A stretch of DNA of 64,000 bases, from assembly GCA_025963725.1 (NCBI GenBank), contig JAOQAE010000006.1:620001-684000 (forward strand), written 5' to 3'. This DNA is from Bacteroidota bacterium. GTDB taxonomy: Bacteria; Bacteroidota; Bacteroidia; 2-12-FULL-35-15. Positions 60,417 to 64,000 of this stretch are shown here, piece by piece. The notes beneath the pieces were generated by a model, which worked only from the letters and a program-made list of their open reading frames with translations, made no database searches and was not told the origin of the DNA. How positions within the stretch are numbered: the first letter of the stretch is position 1; every line of letters begins with the position of its first letter. Position numbers and translations under genes: made by a program.

Positions 60417-61406
60417 ATGAAAGTAGCAGTAGTTGGCGCCACCGGCCTGGTAGGCACAAAAATGATCCAGGTGCTTGAAGAACGTAATTTCCCTATCACA
60501 GAGCTGATCCCGGTAGCTTCGGAAAAATCGGTAGGCAAGGAAGTTTCCTACAAAGGAAAAAAATTCAAGGTGGTGGGTATGCAAACCGCGATCGACATGA
60601 AGCCGGCTATTGCCCTGTTTTCGGCCGGCGGCAGCACTTCGCTCGAATGGGCGCCGAAATTTGCCGCAGCAGGTATCACCGTGATTGATAATTCATCGGC
60701 ATGGCGCATGGACCCTACTAAAAAATTAGTGGTACCGGAGATCAATGCGGATACGCTTACCGCCTCCGACAAGGTGATCGCGAACCCGAACTGCTCTACG
60801 ATCCAAATGGTGGTTGCTTTAAACCCATTGCATAAAAAATACAAGATCACACGCATTGTTGTTTCCACGTATCAATCGGTTACCGGCACCGGCGTAAAGG
60901 CGGTTGACCAGATGATGAACGAGCGCAAGGGAATAAAAGGGGAAATGGCTTATGCCTACCCCATCGATATGAACGCGATCCCGCACATCGATGTGTTCAC
61001 CGACAATGGCTATACGAAAGAGGAGATGAAGATGGTGAACGAAACGAAGAAGATCATGGGCGACGACAGCATCCGCTTAACGGCTACCACTGTGCGAATC
61101 CCGGTAATGGGCGGACACAGCGAGAGTGTGAACGTTGAGTTTGAGAATGAATTTGAGATGAATGATGTACGCCACATCCTCGGGAATGAGCCGGGAGTGA
61201 TCCTCGTGGATGATGTGAAGAACCTGAAATACCCGATGCCGATGGATGCCCACGATAAGGACGAAGTGTTTGTAGGCCGCCTTCGCAGGGATGAAACACA
61301 GCCGAAAACACTGAACATGTGGATCGTTTCGGATAACCTCCGGAAAGGCGCTGCCACCAACGCGATCCAAATCGCGGAGTATTTGGTGAAGAAGAAGCTG
61401 GTGTAG
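60417..61406 (+). CDS. asd: Aspartate-semialdehyde dehydrogenase
   Basis: 329 residues, NADPH-dependent reduction of aspartyl phosphate to aspartate semialdehyde, the branch point to lysine, threonine, methionine and diaminopimelate. The nucleotide loop GATGLVGTKM is at residues 8-17, FSAGGSTSLEWAP follows, the catalytic Cys is in ANPNCSTIQ, and the catalytic His is in IPVMGGHSESVNVEF. Length typical. Monocistronic, convergent with the 2TM gene whose stop is only 1 bp away. Confidence 0.96.
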   Translation: MKVAVVGATGLVGTKMIQVLEERNFPITELIPVASEKSVGKEVSYKGKKFKVVGMQTAIDMKPAIALFSAGGSTSLEWAPKFAAAGITVIDNSSAWRMDPTKKLVVPEINADTLTASDKVIANPNCSTIQMVVALNPLHKKYKITRIVVSTYQSVTGTGVKAVDQMMNERKGIKGEMAYAYPIDMNAIPHIDVFTDNGYTKEEMKMVNETKKIMGDDSIRLTATTVRIPVMGGHSESVNVEFENEFEMNDVRHILGNEPGVILVDDVKNLKYPMPMDAHDKDEVFVGRLRRDETQPKTLNMWIVSDNLRKGAATNAIQIAEYLVKKKLV

Positions 61407-61407
61407 G

Positions 61408-61860
61408 TTATAATTTCTTTTTGGAAGACTTCTTTTCAGGCGCGGAATTGGTGTGAAACAAATATTTCATAACCAAAATGAAAAAACCAAAGAAGTTAAC
61501 CGTGGTGGATGTTATCAGCGTTATCAGAATCTTATCGGAAAGGTGAAACTTATTATGAATTAAATACCCTTCCGCAGCAGCGAGCACAACTATAAAAATG
61601 AACAGGCACCAGGTACAAGTAAGAATAAAGGTAAGTAAAGCGTATCGTTTTCTGGCTTCCCTGTCTTGTTTAAGGGTCTCGTTCCGGTGCCGCCTCTCTA
61701 TCAGGTCTTCCGTCTGGATTAGGCGGTCCAGTTCATCGGTAAGGTATATGGACTCCTTTTCTACACGCTCCTTTTCTTCAACAACATGATCTGCGGCTTT
61801 GCCTTCTGCCTCTATAAGGCTTCTTATGGAGGAAGATGAAAAGTTACTGAACAAACTCAT
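61408..61860 (-). CDS. Two-TM protein, candidate partner toxin of the Panacea gene
   Basis: 150 residues. The charged N-terminal helix at about 15-72 (VVEEKERVEKESIYLTDELD) is probably a coiled coil. TM1 is at about 74-97 (LLTFILTCTWCLFIFIVVLA), TM2 at about 111-133 (ILITLITSTTVNFFGFFILV), with a basic tail KKSSKKKL. The ATG overlaps the TGA of the upstream Panacea gene by 4 bp, so the two are translated together. Small membrane proteins in this position of Panacea operons are candidate toxins that would depolarise the membrane. I recognise no toxin family by sequence, so this is inference from context. Confidence 0.7.
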   Translation of the reverse strand: MSLFSNFSSSSIRSLIEAEGKAADHVVEEKERVEKESIYLTDELDRLIQTEDLIERRHRNETLKQDREARKRYALLTFILTCTWCLFIFIVVLAAAEGYLIHNKFHLSDKILITLITSTTVNFFGFFILVMKYLFHTNSAPEKKSSKKKL

Positions 61861-62342
61861 TTAGAAACAGATGCTGATTTAAACTGCTGAAGGAAGTACT
61901 CACCTATTTCTTCATTTGGCATTGTGCCATTTTTATAGTGAAGCTTCCAGGGGGATCCATCTTTATGTGTCCATGCAGAGAGTGTAATAGCATCAATGTC
62001 TTTTAACGTTTCCCATGTTAGATCAATAGCGCTTCTTGCATCCCTGCTTAAGGAGTTTTTTTCCAATTCCTTTTTTTGCCCCTCCGACAAAAACAAAAAC
62101 AAATGATCCGTATCCACTATGGGATCGCTACCATATATTTTGTAAGAAGCATAAATTTCAGGCACAACTGGTCCATATTCCCATGCCTGGAATTTTTCAT
62201 TAATTAAAGGGGAGTTATATTGAGCTAAATGGATGCCGTGAGCAAAATAAACGAGCTTTTGCAGCTTCATCTGGGTTACGGGATTCTTATCCTCGATCCC
62301 CTTTCTCACGAATTCAAATGCTATGGCTATTGCTGGGTACAT
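61857..62342 (-). CDS. Panacea-domain protein (DUF4065), candidate antitoxin
   Basis: 161 residues. MKLQKLVYFAHGIHLAQYN and FQAWEYGPVVPEIYASYKIY are the hallmark segments of the Panacea/SocA-like family (the YGPVV motif included); a predicted all-helical fold. In the PanAT toxin-antitoxin systems a Panacea protein neutralises many unrelated small toxins encoded next to it. Here the downstream overlapping gene encodes a two-TM protein. The upstream region has an AACATA/TATGTT inverted repeat (62366-62388) that could be an operator, but it is weak. Phage or other roles cannot be excluded. Confidence 0.85.
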   Translation of the reverse strand: MYPAIAIAFEFVRKGIEDKNPVTQMKLQKLVYFAHGIHLAQYNSPLINEKFQAWEYGPVVPEIYASYKIYGSDPIVDTDHLFLFLSEGQKKELEKNSLSRDARSAIDLTWETLKDIDAITLSAWTHKDGSPWKLHYKNGTMPNEEIGEYFLQQFKSASVSK

Positions 62343-62488
62343 GCTAAATAAATTTACACTACTAGAACATACAAACTAACTATATGTTTAATTTTTACGA
62401 GTGAATTGCTTATTACTATTCGCTTGTTAAAGATACAAAAAAATTATCTGAACATTTCAAACAAGCTACGAAACATAGCACACAGGAG

Positions 62489-63997
62489 CTATTCCGGCCA
62501 CTGTTTTTTAGACATTAATTGCATAACCGAAAACAAGGATGATACCAACCCCGCCAGCAATAGTGGCAGTACAGGCAGAGTGTAGCGCTCCTCCACTCCT
62601 CTCTGGAAATAGCAGAGATAAAAAAGATACATAAAGGGAAGCCAGCCGAACACAAGGCTGATCAAGCGGTGCCGGCGGAAGAAGAAAAGATGAAGGAAAA
62701 CCGCGAGAAAGCAGGAAACATGCAGCAGGTAGCTCAGCAGCCGCAGCGCCTCCATCCACAGCCTCCCGCGAAATGTTACCTGGAACATGTACAGGGAAAG
62801 ATTTGAATTGAACGCCAGTAAGTACAATACCCTGAGCGGCGCGATCACATGATACTGCAGAGGAAATTCGCTTTTGTATTCCGAAGTAAGCTTCCCGAAA
62901 CCGGCGATCACTTTTTGCTCCTCCTCCGAAAGCTCCATCGGCATTGCAAGTCCCTTGTCGTAATAAGGCTTTTGATACAGCACTGCCGACTGGTAATCGC
63001 GGAACACAGCGCTGAGCCGTTGCTTCCCAAAATAAGAAACCACCTCAGCAGGCATCTGATTTAACGCAAACGCGACATAACTTATCGATGTATCACCTTT
63101 GATGGCCGCATCCCACATGGGCACCATGTAGGAAAATCCCACATCGCCCCTTTCAGCCCAGCAGCCAGCAAACTCCCAGTATGCTTTAAAAGGCGCGCGG
63201 TAAATTGTGTTTCCGTCGGCATAATAAATGGGATGCAATCCTACATATCTTCCCGCGATATTATAATTCCGGACCTGCCATACCAACATAAAGCTGAGCG
63301 CAACAACTGTGAAAGCCGTTAGTTTTAAAACCCGCCTGGCAAAGGGCAATCCCCTGGAATCAGCGAGCAGGAAGGCCGGCAGCAGCAGTATAAAAACACC
63401 AAGCACCGGTCGCACAATGAACAAAAATGCAAACACAAGCGCTGCGAAAAAGTAATAGCTATTTTTACCGCGTGCAGTTAGCGCTGCTCTTGCTTTGAAC
63501 AGCAGGTAAACGTAATACAACAAAAGCGCGGGTGTGATGCCTTCGGTAAGCGTGTAGGATAAAAAGCCGATGGCGAAAGGACTGCAGCCGTAAATGAAGC
63601 TACAGATAAGCGTAGCCTTCCTGTTTTTCACAAGCAGCAATAAAATGGAATAAAACCAGAAAACGGAAAAGGCAAAGAGCAGGTATTGAAAGAATTTCAG
63701 CGCCGTGATGGAAGCAGGAACCCCAAACACCTTTAAAAATGGCAGGTACAGGAGCCCGTAGCCGGGCGGACGGATAAACCTTCCCAGCTTTGAAGCGCCA
63801 TAATCTTCGCCCCATGAATTGCTTTCAAGGTAATTCCGGGGCGGATTGATGTAGCTCGCATCGTCGTTCGTGATGATGGTGCCGCCGCTTCGCACCACAT
63901 CAGCAGGAGCTTTGCGCAGGCTGAGCTCATTGTAAAAAAGCGCCGCAAAAAAGGAAAGGATACACAGGATATAAATGGCAATGTCCTTCTTTTTCAA
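62489..63997 (-). CDS. GT39-like membrane glycosyltransferase (possibly 5'-truncated)
   Basis: 502 residues from a TTG at 63997 (MKKKDIAIYILCILSFFAAL); the frame stays open to the window edge, so the true start could be farther right. About ten hydrophobic segments and a GT-C-type first loop, TNDDASYINPPRNYLESN, with an Asp pair as candidate catalytic base; then GRFIRPPGYGLLYLPF. This is the organisation of GT39/ArnT-like polyprenyl-phosphate-sugar transferases working on the periplasmic face. Acceptor unknown. Confidence 0.75.
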   Translation of the reverse strand: MKKKDIAIYILCILSFFAALFYNELSLRKAPADVVRSGGTIITNDDASYINPPRNYLESNSWGEDYGASKLGRFIRPPGYGLLYLPFLKVFGVPASITALKFFQYLLFAFSVFWFYSILLLLVKNRKATLICSFIYGCSPFAIGFLSYTLTEGITPALLLYYVYLLFKARAALTARGKNSYYFFAALVFAFLFIVRPVLGVFILLLPAFLLADSRGLPFARRVLKLTAFTVVALSFMLVWQVRNYNIAGRYVGLHPIYYADGNTIYRAPFKAYWEFAGCWAERGDVGFSYMVPMWDAAIKGDTSISYVAFALNQMPAEVVSYFGKQRLSAVFRDYQSAVLYQKPYYDKGLAMPMELSEEEQKVIAGFGKLTSEYKSEFPLQYHVIAPLRVLYLLAFNSNLSLYMFQVTFRGRLWMEALRLLSYLLHVSCFLAVFLHLFFFRRHRLISLVFGWLPFMYLFYLCYFQRGVEERYTLPVLPLLLAGLVSSLFSVMQLMSKKQWPE

Positions 63998-64000
63998 AAA

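Overview
The window looks like a chromosomal segment of a member of the phylum Bacteroidota. The signs are many promoters with the TAnnTTTG -7 box, several secreted proteins that end in type IX secretion (T9SS) sorting domains, a B-type sdhCAB operon, a DUF2723/GT117 protein, a GxxExxY element, few Shine-Dalgarno sequences and frequent TTG/GTG starts. Nothing in the sequence fixes a genus.

Layout. 1-3937 holds the N-terminal part of a giant Ig/PKD-repeat surface protein (minus strand, runs off the left edge). 4359-7886 is the succinate:quinone oxidoreductase operon sdhC-sdhA-sdhB. 7964-10269 carries a lipoprotein and a TPR protein of unknown role. 10277-13249 (minus) is a reactive-sulfur operon: TauE/SafE exporter, persulfide dioxygenase-rhodanese fusion, and two single rhodaneses. 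13250-14214 is a gene-free stretch full of short palindromic repeats. 14260-21778 holds glutaryl-CoA dehydrogenase, a lytic transglycosylase, DnaG primase, a lipoprotein and a CotH-like T9SS protein. 21829-28194 (minus) has twin cysteine-rich secreted miniproteins, a giant TraB/GumN protein and RecJ. 28380-39037 has a seven-repeat propeller-like T9SS protein, a 51-residue basic Cys-rich protein, an omega-amidase plus methionine aminotransferase pair, a SlyD-like isomerase, a GNAT enzyme, an unknown gene coupled to a HEAT-repeat gene, a polysaccharide deacetylase and the GT117 protein.

39183-41166 is a small accessory island. It has tRNA-Gln(UUG), a second copy of the tRNA 3' end plus terminator 94 bp downstream, and an AbiEi/AbiEii toxin-antitoxin pair with a palindromic operator. 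41218-53855 is a signalling neighbourhood with three receiver-only response regulators, a multi-PAS histidine kinase, an RprXY-like kinase/regulator pair and several secreted or outer-membrane proteins. Three genes here (42289, 48134, 50720) share a previously unnoted 26-bp upstream element placed 48-49 bp before the -7 box. The region between the RprX-like kinase and the gene at 53310 carries four TTAACA-type direct repeats at 10-11 bp spacing.

53918-54369 is a GxxExxY gene framed by degenerate inverted repeats. 54375-61406 has an aldehyde dehydrogenase, a 1407-residue lamin-tail surface protein and aspartate-semialdehyde dehydrogenase. 61408-62342 is a two-gene operon of a Panacea (DUF4065) protein and a small two-TM protein, a candidate Panacea-type toxin-antitoxin pair. 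The right edge holds a GT39-like membrane glycosyltransferase.

The best candidates for something undescribed are the shared promoter element of the signalling region, the Panacea/2TM pair, the tRNA-linked AbiE insertion and the twin Cys-rich miniproteins. All functions are inferred from motifs read by eye; no database search was run.
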